From Phytoactinopolyspora endophytica (GTDB lineage Bacteria; Actinomycetota; Actinomycetes; Jiangellales; Jiangellaceae): a stretch of 14,948 bases of DNA. The stretch covers positions 182,754 through 197,701 of the forward strand of contig NZ_ML142850.1 in the NCBI RefSeq assembly GCF_004138495.1, read 5' to 3'. A program made the position numbers and the translations under genes. This document shows, one piece after another, positions 1 to 6,502 of the stretch. The notes beneath the pieces were generated by a model, which had not been told where the DNA came from, did not search any database, and saw only the letters and a program-made list of their open reading frames with translations. Numbering within the stretch: position 1 is the stretch's first letter; each line of letters begins with the position of its first letter.

Positions 1-13
1 CGACGACCCGTAA

Positions 14-28
14 GTACGGGCCCCGTAC
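14..28. promoter_or_regulatory. Perfect 15-bp inverted repeat near left edge
   Basis: Arms GTACGGG (14-20) and CCCGTAC (22-28) flank a single C. A second, overlapping arrangement exists: CCCGTA (7-12) against TACGGG (15-20). It lies 13 bp before the ATG at 42, so it could be an operator. The downstream reading frame is open through it, however, so it may instead be coding sequence. No promoter boxes are evident. Confidence 0.25.
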
Positions 29-41
29 CGACCTCACCGCC

Positions 42-1088
42 ATGCGTGGCGTTCACACCGACGCCACACTCGATGTCGCTGCGCCCGATGCCACTTGCAA
101 TGCCGACGTCAGCACCGCACTCGACGCCGATATCAGCACGACGCACGATGGCAAGGTGGACATCGACCTGGACCGCATCGCCGCCGCGTCCACAGTGATC
201 GACCCGGCCTTCCTGGACACGCCGCAATACATCGACGAGCAGCTCTCCGACCGGCTGGGACGTCGTGTGCTCGTCAAGATCGAGACCTTGAACCCGCTGC
301 GCAGCTTCAAGGGGCGCGGTGCCACATTCCGCATCCAGCAACTGCCCGCTGGGACCGTCGTCGTATGCGCGTCCGGCGGAGGCAACTTCGGCCAGGCTGT
401 CGCCTACGCCGCGCGGCAGTGCGGGCTGCGGTCCGAGGTGTTCGTCCCGCCCACTTTGTCCCAGCTCAAGACACGCCGGATGGCAGCGTTCGGTGCCCAG
501 GTGCACGTCGCCGACCACGACCATCAGAGTGAAGCCACGACCTTCGTGGATGCCGCGCCTGAACGCGTTCTGGTGGTGGACGGCCGCGACGTCGCCGTCG
601 CCGAGGGCGCCGGCACCATCGGCATCGAGCTGATGAGGGACGCCGGCTTCGACACGGTCGTTCTTCCGCTCGGCGACGGCGCCCTGATCACCGGCGTGGC
701 GCGCTGGATCAAAGCACAGGCGCCGGATATCCGGGTCGTCGGCGTCGCGGCCGCACCCGCGCTCGTGGAGAGCTGGCGCGCGGGCAGGGTCATGTCCATC
801 GAGCGACGCAGCGCCTTCGCCGCCGCGATCTCGATCACCCGGCCGCATCCCGAGGCCGTGCAGCGGACTCGTGCGCTCGTCGACGACATGGTCATGGTCG
901 AGGACCACGAGCTCGTGGCAGCGATGCATCTGACCGCCCACACGCTCGGCATACTGCCCGAGCCGGCCGGCGCCGCCGGGATCGCAGCCATCGCGGGGGG
1001 CCATGTGGCCGGCAATCACATTGCGACCGTCATCACCGGCGCGAACGCCGACCTCGCACCGTACGCGGAGGCGTGGCCACGCGAATAG
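42..1088 (+). CDS. PLP-dependent threonine/serine dehydratase-like enzyme
   Basis: A fold-type II PLP enzyme of the threonine dehydratase/serine racemase class, 348 aa from this ATG. SFKGRG carries the likely Schiff-base lysine (K90). SGGGNFGQ (111-118) matches the SGNHGQ substrate loop. LGDGALITG (about 210-218) replaces the usual glycine-rich GGGGL phosphate loop, with an Asp inside it. PEPAGAAG (about 306-313) is the conserved EPAGA segment. The likely chemistry is a cytosolic beta-elimination or racemisation on a hydroxy amino acid; the exact substrate cannot be read from sequence. Family similarity begins only near residue 40 (DIDLDRI). The first 38 residues are an Asp/Ala/Thr-rich tail, there is no Shine-Dalgarno before the ATG, and the frame is open to base 3. 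The real start may therefore be upstream of the window, or at the GTG at 156. Function class is confident; the start is not. Confidence 0.85.
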   Translation: MRGVHTDATLDVAAPDATCNADVSTALDADISTTHDGKVDIDLDRIAAASTVIDPAFLDTPQYIDEQLSDRLGRRVLVKIETLNPLRSFKGRGATFRIQQLPAGTVVVCASGGGNFGQAVAYAARQCGLRSEVFVPPTLSQLKTRRMAAFGAQVHVADHDHQSEATTFVDAAPERVLVVDGRDVAVAEGAGTIGIELMRDAGFDTVVLPLGDGALITGVARWIKAQAPDIRVVGVAAAPALVESWRAGRVMSIERRSAFAAAISITRPHPEAVQRTRALVDDMVMVEDHELVAAMHLTAHTLGILPEPAGAAGIAAIAGGHVAGNHIATVITGANADLAPYAEAWPRE

Positions 1089-1191
1089 CGCCACCGGCCG
1101 CCATGTCCGCTGACAGGTGCCGATCGCCGCTCGGGTGGCGGAACGCCGCGCGTCGCATAAGATCCTTAATCACGCCGAGGCCTTGAGATGA

Positions 1192-1211
1192 GGGCAACAC
1201 TTTCGTTGCCC
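1192..1211. promoter_or_regulatory. Inverted repeat upstream of HicA-like gene
   Basis: Perfect 7-bp arms GGGCAAC (1192-1198) and GTTGCCC (1205-1211) around ACTTTC. It sits 58 bp before the HicA-like GTG start. It could be an operator for the HTH protein of this unit, or a stem-loop terminator of the preceding enzyme gene. No T-run follows it. Confidence 0.4.
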
Positions 1212-1235
1212 GAGCCATCGCGGTCGCCTCACTCC

Positions 1236-1251
1236 GTTGAATTAACTCAAC
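1236..1251. promoter_or_regulatory. AT-rich inverted repeat next to the RBS of the HicA-like gene
   Basis: Arms GTTGA (1236-1240) and TCAAC (1247-1251) enclose ATTAAC. It is the most AT-rich stretch of this intergenic region and ends three bases before the AGGAGT ribosome binding site (1255-1260). Position and symmetry suit an autorepression operator, as is usual for toxin-antitoxin units. No clear -35/-10 pair was found, so this rests on inference. Confidence 0.4.
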
Positions 1252-1269
1252 ACCAGGAGTAGGCTGACC

Positions 1270-1506
1270 GTGCCTAAACATCCCAACAAAGAAGTCCGAG
1301 CAGCCATCGCCGAGCTTGAGTCTGCAGACTGGCGGATCGAACCAAGTCCGGGGCACCCATGGGGGCGCGCCTACTGCCCAGGTGGGCGCAACGGTTGTCC
1401 GCCCGTATCGATCTGGTCGACCCCACGAGTGCCCGAGCGTTTCGCCAAATGGCTCCGCCATTGCCTAAAAGAGTGTCCGCATAGCGACCGGAAGGACGAG
1501 TGCTAA
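1270..1506 (+). CDS. HicA-like small protein (candidate toxin)
   Basis: A 78-aa protein starting at GTG 1270, nine bases after AGGAGT. Its layout matches the small HicA mRNA-interferase fold: an N-terminal helix (KEVRAAIAELESADW), a strand, a short loop with a conserved-looking Gly-His (PSPGHPWGRAYCP, about 26-38), a strand (PVSIW), and a C-terminal helix (PERFAKWLRHCLKEC). The histidine after the glycine is where HicA toxins carry their catalytic His. Five cysteines (three near the C-terminus) are unlike classic HicA and might bind metal. Its stop codon shares one base with the ATG of the next gene, so the two are translationally coupled. Toxin-first order is normal for hicAB. Assignment rests on pattern resemblance; toxicity is inferred. 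Confidence 0.6.
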   Translation: MPKHPNKEVRAAIAELESADWRIEPSPGHPWGRAYCPGGRNGCPPVSIWSTPRVPERFAKWLRHCLKECPHSDRKDEC

Positions 1507-2030
1507 TGCCTGTGTACGTATTCGAGGTGGAGCTCGTCGGCAATATCGACGAGTCGCTCGACGCCCTGTTCGAGGCCGGTTACGACGATGCACTCGTCCG
1601 TGGCGACGACCGTGGCGGCTCCGCCGGATTCGATCGCGAAGCCGGGACTGCGATTGAGGCGATTGTGTCCGCCATCGACCAGGCCGAGGCGTGCGGACTG
1701 GAGGTCGTCGGCGTGACGGAAGACCTCGTGACGCTCGGAGAGATTGCAGAGCGCACCGGCCGGACGCTCGCGGCGGTCGAGAACTGGGTGAAAGGACGCC
1801 GCGGTCCGGGAGACTTCCCCGAGCCCAGGGTTCCTCGCCCGCGTGCAGCTCTGTACAGCTGGGCGGACGTCGCGACGTGGCTCTCCGTGCACGAGGTCTT
1901 CGAGATCAACCCTGTCGACCTCGAGACAGCACACGCCTGCACCGTGATCGACGCCGCGATTCGAACTCGCCGCGGGCTGCGCACAATCCCCCAGCCCGAT
2001 CGAGACAGGATCGTCAAGCTCGTCGCCTGA
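1506..2030 (+). CDS. HTH DNA-binding protein, candidate antitoxin partner
   Basis: A 174-aa protein starting at ATG 1506 (preceded by GAAGGA at 1491-1496), overlapping the previous stop by one base. A GTG at 1500 is an alternative start. Residues 1-70 form an acidic alpha/beta region (FEVELVGNIDESLDALFEAG, later AIEAIVSAIDQAEACGLEVVGV) reminiscent in layout of a HicB-like ligand/toxin-binding domain. Residues about 75-127 form an AlpA/MerR-like winged HTH: VTLGEIAERTGRT, then VENWVKGRRGPGDFPEP, a basic stretch, and YSWADVATWL. The C-terminal 45 residues are unassigned. Coupling to the small HicA-like gene and the palindromes upstream suggest an autoregulating antitoxin. A stand-alone regulator remains possible. 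Confidence 0.65.
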   Translation: MPVYVFEVELVGNIDESLDALFEAGYDDALVRGDDRGGSAGFDREAGTAIEAIVSAIDQAEACGLEVVGVTEDLVTLGEIAERTGRTLAAVENWVKGRRGPGDFPEPRVPRPRAALYSWADVATWLSVHEVFEINPVDLETAHACTVIDAAIRTRRGLRTIPQPDRDRIVKLVA

Positions 2031-2051
2031 GCTCGCGAATCGTCAAGCTCG
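2010..2051 (+). repeat. 13-bp direct repeat across the end of the HTH gene
   Basis: ATCGTCAAGCTCG occurs at 2010-2022 and again at 2039-2051, a 29-bp period. The first copy encodes the last residues of the HTH protein and the second lies just past its TGA (2028-2030). It could be a local tandem duplication, a remnant of recombination, or a protein-binding pair. Confidence 0.6.
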
Positions 2052-2053
2052 CA

Positions 2054-2069
2054 GCCACAGGCCTGTGGC
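2054..2069. terminator. Palindrome between convergent genes, possible terminator
   Basis: GCCACAGG followed directly by CCTGTGGC is a perfect 16-bp palindrome. As RNA it gives a six-pair stem with a GGCC loop. It lies between the convergent HTH gene (stop 2030) and VOC gene (stop 2093), where a bidirectional terminator is expected, but it has no T-run. Confidence 0.35.
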
Positions 2070-2092
2070 GCGGGCACGATACGAAGGCATCA

Positions 2093-2482
2093 TCAGCCCT
2101 GAGGAGCGTTCTCCCAAAGTCCCATGATGTTGCCCTCAGGATCCCTGAAGTAAGCCGCGTACCCCAAGTTGGCAACCGCCTCCTTGCCGACAATCGCTGA
2201 ACCTCCGGCCTTCTCGATCGTCTCCAGCGCCGCATCGATGCTCTCGACGTCAACGGTGATCACTGGTCCGGTTGACGGGCCGACGCCACGTTGCAGCATG
2301 CCGCCGTTGATGAAGCCCGGCTCGCTCGGCATGCCGTCTTCCGTCGTTGGACCGGACGTCGCCATGGTGTAGCTCATCTCCGGGAGTTCCAGGACCGTCC
2401 AGCCGAAGGCTTCCCGGTAGAAGTTCCGTGCCCGGTCACCGTCGTCGAACGGAATCTCGAAATGCACAACCTTGCCGCTCAC
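2093..2482 (-). CDS. VOC family protein (glyoxalase/bleomycin-resistance fold)
   Basis: A 129-aa single VOC domain made of two beta-alpha-beta-beta-beta units. It opens with GKVVHFEIPFDDGDRARNFY, whose His is the usual first metal ligand, and closes with YFRDPEGNIMGLWE, whose final Glu is the usual last ligand. The middle ITVDVESIDAALETIEKAGG is the second unit's opening strand and helix. The GTG at 2482 is chosen because GGGAGGTGA lies just before it; an upstream TTG at 2503 in frame has no such site. VOC proteins bind or transform small molecules in the cytosol, but substrate cannot be predicted. It is converted with the HTH gene on the other strand and 139 bp downstream of the LigD-like gene on the same strand. 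Confidence 0.85.
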   Translation of the reverse strand: MSGKVVHFEIPFDDGDRARNFYREAFGWTVLELPEMSYTMATSGPTTEDGMPSEPGFINGGMLQRGVGPSTGPVITVDVESIDAALETIEKAGGSAIVGKEAVANLGYAAYFRDPEGNIMGLWENAPQG

Positions 2483-2621
2483 CGCCGTCACCTCCCACGT
2501 CAACAGGAATCATCGACGCTCACGCTAGACCCCCGGGCCGACGGAGAATAGACCACAACGAATTCTTTACCTAACATTCCATCTACCTCCGAACGCGACC
2601 AGCACGTCCGGCGTCGTCATA

Positions 2622-3605
2622 TCAGTCACCGCGGGCCGCGCGGGCACGTCGTTTGCCCTCGTGCATGGCCTGGACCCGGGCAACCGGGATGGTGTGGCCC
2701 TCGTCGATCAGGTCTTGAGGCAAAGGCTGCGCCTCGGGCATCAGCTGCGTCCAAGGGTCCGCGTCGCCGATCAGTTCCGGCACCGTGTGCACGGTGAAGT
2801 CACGGGGATGGATGCCGTCAAGATCATCCCAGGCGACCGGACATGACACCGGCGTGCCCGGCCGGGCACGTGGACTGTACGCAGCGACCACCGTCGCACC
2901 CCCAGCCCGCGTCGAGTCAAGGAACACCTTGCCCTCGCGCTCCTCCCGGATGTACGCCGTCGTCGCGAGCGCCGGATCGAGACGCTCAGCGCGGGCAGCC
3001 AGCGCACGCGTGGCCGCGGCGACGTCGTCGGTCGCAGCCGGGGCCTTGAGCGGCACGAAGATGTGGACTCCCTTCGCACCGCTGGTCTTCACCGCACCCG
3101 ACAGCCCCGAGTCGGCCAATGCCTGCCGGATCAGCAGCGCCGCACCCACCACCTTCTCGAATTCACCGCCTTCCGGCGGGTCGATGTCCAGCACCATGTA
3201 GGTCGGCTGATCCAGGTGGTCCGCAGGGACCAGGGTCACGTGGTACTCCACGGCCCGCTGGTTGGCGAACCACAGCAGCGTCCTGCGGTCGTTGCACAGC
3301 GCATATGAGACCTCCCGTTTCGAGGCCTCCGCCCACATCGACACCGCCTCGATCCACGACGGCGCGTACTTCGGGAGGTTCTTCTGCATGAACGGTGCCT
3401 GGCCACGGACCGTGCGCAGCACCGACAACGGCCGGTCGCGCAGCTGAAGGATGATGCGGTCACGGACGGCGTCGAGATAGTCGACCAAGTCCCGCTTCGT
3501 CGCGTCGGCCCCTTCGAACAAGGCCTGATCGAGGTTGGTCAGCGACACCCCATCCCGTTCTTCGCCGCTCTTCCCGCTGCTCATCGGATCACCCGTCCCG
3601 GTCAT
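2622..3605 (-). CDS. ligD: LigD-type DNA polymerase/primase domain, stand-alone
   Basis: A 327-aa protein of the archaeo-eukaryotic primase class found in LigD, the bacterial end-joining polymerase. YMVLDIDPP supplies the DxD metal pair, KTSGAKGVHIFVPL the conserved Lys/His nucleotide-binding strand, and VFLDSTRAGG the third acidic residue. YSPRARPGTPVSCPVAWDDL is the typical segment after it. VRGQAPFMQKNLPKYAPSW near residue 67 is also typical of the family. It lacks the ligase and phosphoesterase domains of mycobacterial LigD, and no ku or ligase gene is in the window; separate genes are common in actinomycetes. It would add nucleotides and fill gaps at broken DNA ends. ATG 3605 has no clear ribosome site; ATG 3584 is an alternative. 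It lies 77 bp downstream of the ArsR-type gene on the same strand. Confidence 0.88.
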   Translation of the reverse strand: MTGTGDPMSSGKSGEERDGVSLTNLDQALFEGADATKRDLVDYLDAVRDRIILQLRDRPLSVLRTVRGQAPFMQKNLPKYAPSWIEAVSMWAEASKREVSYALCNDRRTLLWFANQRAVEYHVTLVPADHLDQPTYMVLDIDPPEGGEFEKVVGAALLIRQALADSGLSGAVKTSGAKGVHIFVPLKAPAATDDVAAATRALAARAERLDPALATTAYIREEREGKVFLDSTRAGGATVVAAYSPRARPGTPVSCPVAWDDLDGIHPRDFTVHTVPELIGDADPWTQLMPEAQPLPQDLIDEGHTIPVARVQAMHEGKRRARAARGD

Positions 3606-3682
3606 CTAGCCGTGTGAGGATGCTATGCCCATCCTCCTCATGGAGACCGTTCTGCGACCCAGAACTCATCGCGACATCCGCA

Positions 3683-4486
3683 TTATCCGGCTGGCTCTTT
3701 AGCTTCCGGAAGTGTCTCACCCGTCTCCAGCAGGGTCTTCAGGCTGGACAACAGCTCTGGCCAGCCCTGGCCGACCATTTCCAGCATCGTGCTACCCGGC
3801 TCGAAGCCGTCATGTACGACGGTCAGCTTGACCATCTCCCCATACGGCTCGATGTCGAACGTCACCTTCGACCGCGTCTCGTCCCTGAGCTTGCCGGCCG
3901 CTTCGTCGCTCAGCTCGACGGCCTTCGCGAACTCGGGCGTCACCGTGTGCCAGGTGAAGGACAGCCGGCGACAGGGTTCTGACTCCAGAATGACCTGGGC
4001 CGGGTCGGCCATCGACACATCGCCCATGTTCCAGGTCATCGTCGATCCGACCTTCCAGTCCGTGTCGAAGGTGACATGCCAATAGCGGCGGGTGAAGGCC
4101 GGATCGGTCAGCGCCTGCCAGAGCTTCTCGGGCGTGGTGTTGATGTAAGTGGTGTAGACGAACTCGGGCTTGTCCATCGGACTCTCCTCCAACGCTCTCT
4201 TCAAATCGGCGAGGGCATGTACGCGCTCGCGGTGGTACTGGTTGATCCAGCGTTCGGAGATGGCGTTGATGGGCTCCGGGTTCAGGTAGTGCAGCTTCTC
4301 CCGGCCGCTCCACACCGTGGTCACCAGGTTCGCCCCCTCCAGCACGGCCAGGTGCTTGCTGACCGACTGCCGGGCCATGTCCAGCCCTTTGCACAGCTCG
4401 CGCAAGGTCTGACCGTCGTGAGCGTTCAAGCTGTCGAGGAGCCGCCGACGACTCGCGTCCGCCAGCGCCTTGAACACCTCGTCCAT
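3683..4486 (-). CDS. ArsR-type HTH fused to SRPBCC (AHSA1-like) domain
   Basis: A 267-aa two-domain protein. Residues 1-85 are an ArsR-type winged helix (MDEVFKALADASRRRLLDSL, then TLRELCKGLDMARQSVSKHLAVLE as the recognition region). Residues about 104-255 are an SRPBCC/AHSA1-like ligand-binding domain (PEFVYTTYINTTPEKLWQAL, then YWHVTFDTDWKVGSTMTW, ending in GWPELLSSLKTLLETGE). No ArsR metal-site cysteine motif is seen, so sensing of a hydrophobic small molecule by the SRPBCC cavity is more likely than metal sensing. ATG 4486 is chosen because GGAGGA lies ten bases before it and the family starts with this sequence; longer in-frame starts run into the palindromes. The two palindromes just upstream suggest autorepression. 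Confidence 0.88.
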   Translation of the reverse strand: MDEVFKALADASRRRLLDSLNAHDGQTLRELCKGLDMARQSVSKHLAVLEGANLVTTVWSGREKLHYLNPEPINAISERWINQYHRERVHALADLKRALEESPMDKPEFVYTTYINTTPEKLWQALTDPAFTRRYWHVTFDTDWKVGSTMTWNMGDVSMADPAQVILESEPCRRLSFTWHTVTPEFAKAVELSDEAAGKLRDETRSKVTFDIEPYGEMVKLTVVHDGFEPGSTMLEMVGQGWPELLSSLKTLLETGETLPEAKEPAG

Positions 4487-4503
4487 CACGTTGCCATCCT
4501 CCA

Positions 4504-4557
4504 ACATGCAGCCTTTTGGCTGCATGTCCAAAATAGGCAGCCATTCGGCTGCATGTC
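4504..4557. promoter_or_regulatory. Tandem palindromes upstream of the ArsR/SRPBCC gene (operator)
   Basis: The first has perfect 10-bp arms, ACATGCAGCC (4504-4513) and GGCTGCATGT (4518-4527), around TTTT. The second has 6-bp arms, GCAGCC (4537-4542) and GGCTGC (4547-4552), around ATTC. Both share the string GCAGCC-N4-GGCTGCATGTC, and their centres are 29 bp apart. On the gene strand the proximal palindrome ends one base before the GGAGGA ribosome site, and a TATTTT stretch lies between the two. This suits binding by the adjacent dimeric ArsR-type protein over its own promoter. The divergent gene at 4631 could share it. Confidence 0.75.
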
Positions 4558-4630
4558 AACCCGCCGATCGACGCTGACGCTGCGCGCGCCTCGCACCACA
4601 GCCCGGATGCCCGGTGCCATCATGGTGGTC

Positions 4631-5344
4631 ATGACGGAACAAGCCCACGACGCCAACCGGAAGCTGAGCCGGCAGGAGGCATCCGAGGCGGTGAGCGAGC
4701 TCGGATGGCGGTACGTACTCGGGGCTTTCTGCACGAGCGTCAAGGTCACCTCGATCAGCCAAGCCGGGGACATCGCCGCGCTGGCCGCCGATGTGGCCGG
4801 CGCCCACGCGGACGATCATCTGCGCATCGACCTTCGGCGGGACCGTGTCATCCTCACCCTGCAGACGCTCTCCGTCGCGGCCGTGACCGCTCGCGATGCC
4901 GACCTGGCTGATCGGATCTCTTCAGCCATCGACGACCTCGAGCTTCAACCCACGCCCGGCGTCGACACCGACGCGCGGCGCTCCGTGCAGCTGATCGAGA
5001 TCGCGATCGACGCCATCGACATCCCGTCGATCCGGCCGTTCTGGAAGGCCGTGATGGGCTACGCCGACGAAGCCGACCGCACCGGTCCCAAGGATCCGCT
5101 GGTAGACCCGCTAGGACAAGGACCGGCCATCTGGTTCCAGCAAATGGATACCCGCCGCCTCGAGCGTAACCGGATCCATCTCGACGTCTCGGTTCCCCAT
5201 GACGAGGCACAGCGGCGGGTCCAAGCCGCACTCGACGCCGGCGGGACCCTGGTCTCCAACGCCGCAGCTCCTGCCTTCTGGGTACTCGCCGACGACGAGG
5301 GGAACGAGGCATGCGTGACCACCTGGCAGGGCCGCGACAGCTGA
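4631..5344 (+). CDS. Pterin-4a-carbinolamine dehydratase-like domain fused to VOC domain
   Basis: A 237-aa fusion. Residues about 12-95 resemble pterin-4a-carbinolamine dehydratase: KLSRQEASEAVSELGWRYVLG, then the helix and strand HADDHLRIDLRRDRVILTLQT, then LTARDADLA-like VTARDADLADRIS. The active-site His-His-Pro of the family reads Asp-His-Leu here, so one catalytic His is replaced. Residues about 115-233 are a VOC domain (IEIAIDAIDIPSIRPFWKAVMGY, later NRIHLDVSVPHDEAQRRVQAAL and FWVLADDEGNEACVTTW). The family function in actinomycetes is unestablished, and the altered site argues against simple pterin recycling. ATG 4631 fits the domain start but lacks a good ribosome site; ATGs at 4622 and 4607 are in frame. 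It diverges from the ArsR/SRPBCC gene. Confidence 0.8.
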   Translation: MTEQAHDANRKLSRQEASEAVSELGWRYVLGAFCTSVKVTSISQAGDIAALAADVAGAHADDHLRIDLRRDRVILTLQTLSVAAVTARDADLADRISSAIDDLELQPTPGVDTDARRSVQLIEIAIDAIDIPSIRPFWKAVMGYADEADRTGPKDPLVDPLGQGPAIWFQQMDTRRLERNRIHLDVSVPHDEAQRRVQAALDAGGTLVSNAAAPAFWVLADDEGNEACVTTWQGRDS

Positions 5345-5360
5345 TCGGCCACCGCTCCGG

Positions 5361-6146
5361 TCAGGGGCGATGCGCGCGGATCAAGAACCTGTGGTTCCGG
5401 ACAGTGAAGCCGCCATACGCCCGGATGTGAGCGTCGATCTCGCGCAACGGTCCGTCGAACGTCTCGACGTCGAACCCCGGAACCTGCCATGGCACGGCCA
5501 GCAGCTGGAACACCACGGCACCGACGTCCAGGAACCGGCTCGCCGGGAACTCCTCCTCCGCCAGGTCGACCACCAGGCCGGACGACTCTAGAGCCGAGAC
5601 GGTCGTGTCGAGGGTACGCGCATCGAGTTCGCCCGGCAGCGCGACGCCCAGAGCGTCGTTGAACTCCATGTCGTTCCTGCTGCCGACCTGCTGCGTGAGG
5701 AGGACGCCACCCGGCGTCAGCACTCGCGAGATCACGGCGGCGTCGAGTGCCCCGTGGCGGTTGAGCACCAGGTCCACGCCACCATCCGGCACCGGCAACG
5801 CACTGGCGTCGCCAAGGCGGACGTCGACGCCAAGCGGGCCAAGCCGTGCGGTCGCGACCGGCACGTTCGGCTCGTAGGGCTCGGTCGCGACGGCGGACGG
5901 CAGCGGCATGAGACTCGCGAGCATCTCGCCGCCTCCCGTGTCGACGTCGAGCAGACTCTTCGAGCGGTCTATCGCCTCGCGGGCAAGAGATGGGTAGTGC
6001 CAGGACAGGTCGTCGCCGTCGACACGTCCCGATAACCATGTGAAATCCCATCCTTCAGGCGGGGCTTCACGCGCTTCAGAGACCAGTTCCTCGAACGAGC
6101 GGTCAGAGTCATCAGGCGACGAGTGGTCGCGAACATCGTTGGTCAT
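5361..6146 (-). CDS. SAM-dependent methyltransferase, class I
   Basis: A 261-aa class I methyltransferase. Motif I is LLDVDTGGGE (65-74), where the usual LDxGTGGGE has its first Gly replaced by Asp. The acidic residue after strand 2 is in ATEPYEPN (about 87-94). RLGDASALPVPDGGVDLVLNRHGAL (about 110-134) is motif II with a His-Gly instead of the more common sequence. VLTPGGVLLTQQVGS (about 142-156) is motif III. Substrate is unknown. ATG 6146 is preceded by GAAGGA at a normal distance. It converges on the PCD/VOC fusion with 16 bases between the stops, and its start faces the divergent second methyltransferase across a 340-bp gap. Confidence 0.85.
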   Translation of the reverse strand: MTNDVRDHSSPDDSDRSFEELVSEAREAPPEGWDFTWLSGRVDGDDLSWHYPSLAREAIDRSKSLLDVDTGGGEMLASLMPLPSAVATEPYEPNVPVATARLGPLGVDVRLGDASALPVPDGGVDLVLNRHGALDAAVISRVLTPGGVLLTQQVGSRNDMEFNDALGVALPGELDARTLDTTVSALESSGLVVDLAEEEFPASRFLDVGAVVFQLLAVPWQVPGFDVETFDGPLREIDAHIRAYGGFTVRNHRFLIRAHRP

Positions 6147-6400
6147 GGAGTTCCTTCATGCGAGAGAGACATGGACTGCCGAATCACCGCATGCGCCGTT
6201 CACCCCGGCTATGCGGTTCAGGACCCCGGCCGACGCCGAGGGCCCTCACGTCATGCAACCCGTAGGTCGCGGCTACTTATCTCGCATGCAGCCACCATAC
6301 GGCGAGGTGGCCACGTGTGTCGCCAGAATTCAGTGGAGCGGCGTGCCGCACCCGCCTAGAGTTGGATCCGTTCGGTGTCCTTACTTAAGAGGTGCGTTAC
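6147..6400. other. Divergent intergenic region
   Basis: About 340 bp separate the two divergent methyltransferase starts. I see no RNA gene, no mobile element and no convincing coding sequence in 6147-6400. The recognisable elements are the ribosome site for the minus-strand methyltransferase near 6152-6157, a possible plus-strand promoter at 6334-6362, and the AAGAGGTG ribosome site at 6387-6394 for a short ORF. Open frames here are shadows without family resemblance. Confidence 0.5.
6334..6362 (+). promoter_or_regulatory. Possible promoter for leader ORF and methyltransferase
   Basis: TGGAGC (6334-6339) and TAGAGT (6357-6362) are spaced by 17 bp. The -10 fits TANNNT; the -35 matches consensus poorly (three of six). 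Transcription would begin near 6369, about 30 bases before the short ORF at 6401. Confidence 0.3.
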
Positions 6401-6502
6401 ATGAGGGTCAACGCTCTGCCGGCAGTCGCCGCTCAGATCAGCAGTTCGACCGTCATGTACACCTCATACGTAAGGAATCATAGAAGTGGATCTTCCACGT
6501 AG
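6401..6502 (+). CDS. Possible 33-aa leader peptide upstream of methyltransferase
   Basis: ATG 6401 follows AAGAGGTG by six bases, a better ribosome site than that of the downstream gene. The peptide begins MRVNALPAVAAQ and ends at TAG 6500-6502, overlapping the methyltransferase GTG (6486) in another frame. Such an arrangement could couple or attenuate translation of the methyltransferase. The peptide resembles no family I know, and the overlap could be chance, so this is a candidate only. Confidence 0.35.
   Translation: MRVNALPAVAAQISSSTVMYTSYVRNHRSGSST

Noticed and set aside
2010..2051. CRISPR-like repeat
   Set aside because: Only two 13-bp copies, one of them inside coding sequence; no array or cas genes.
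4076..4630. Long plus-strand frame extending the PCD/VOC fusion 185 codons upstream
   Set aside because: It runs antisense through the ArsR/SRPBCC gene and its operator and shows no family resemblance; the domain begins near 4631.
5059..6051. 330-aa minus-strand ORF
   Set aside because: Arg-rich shadow of the methyltransferase and the PCD/VOC fusion in another frame; no recognisable domain.
6040..6483. 147-aa plus-strand ORF between the methyltransferases
   Set aside because: Half of it is antisense to the methyltransferase, codon use is not typical, and no family pattern is visible.
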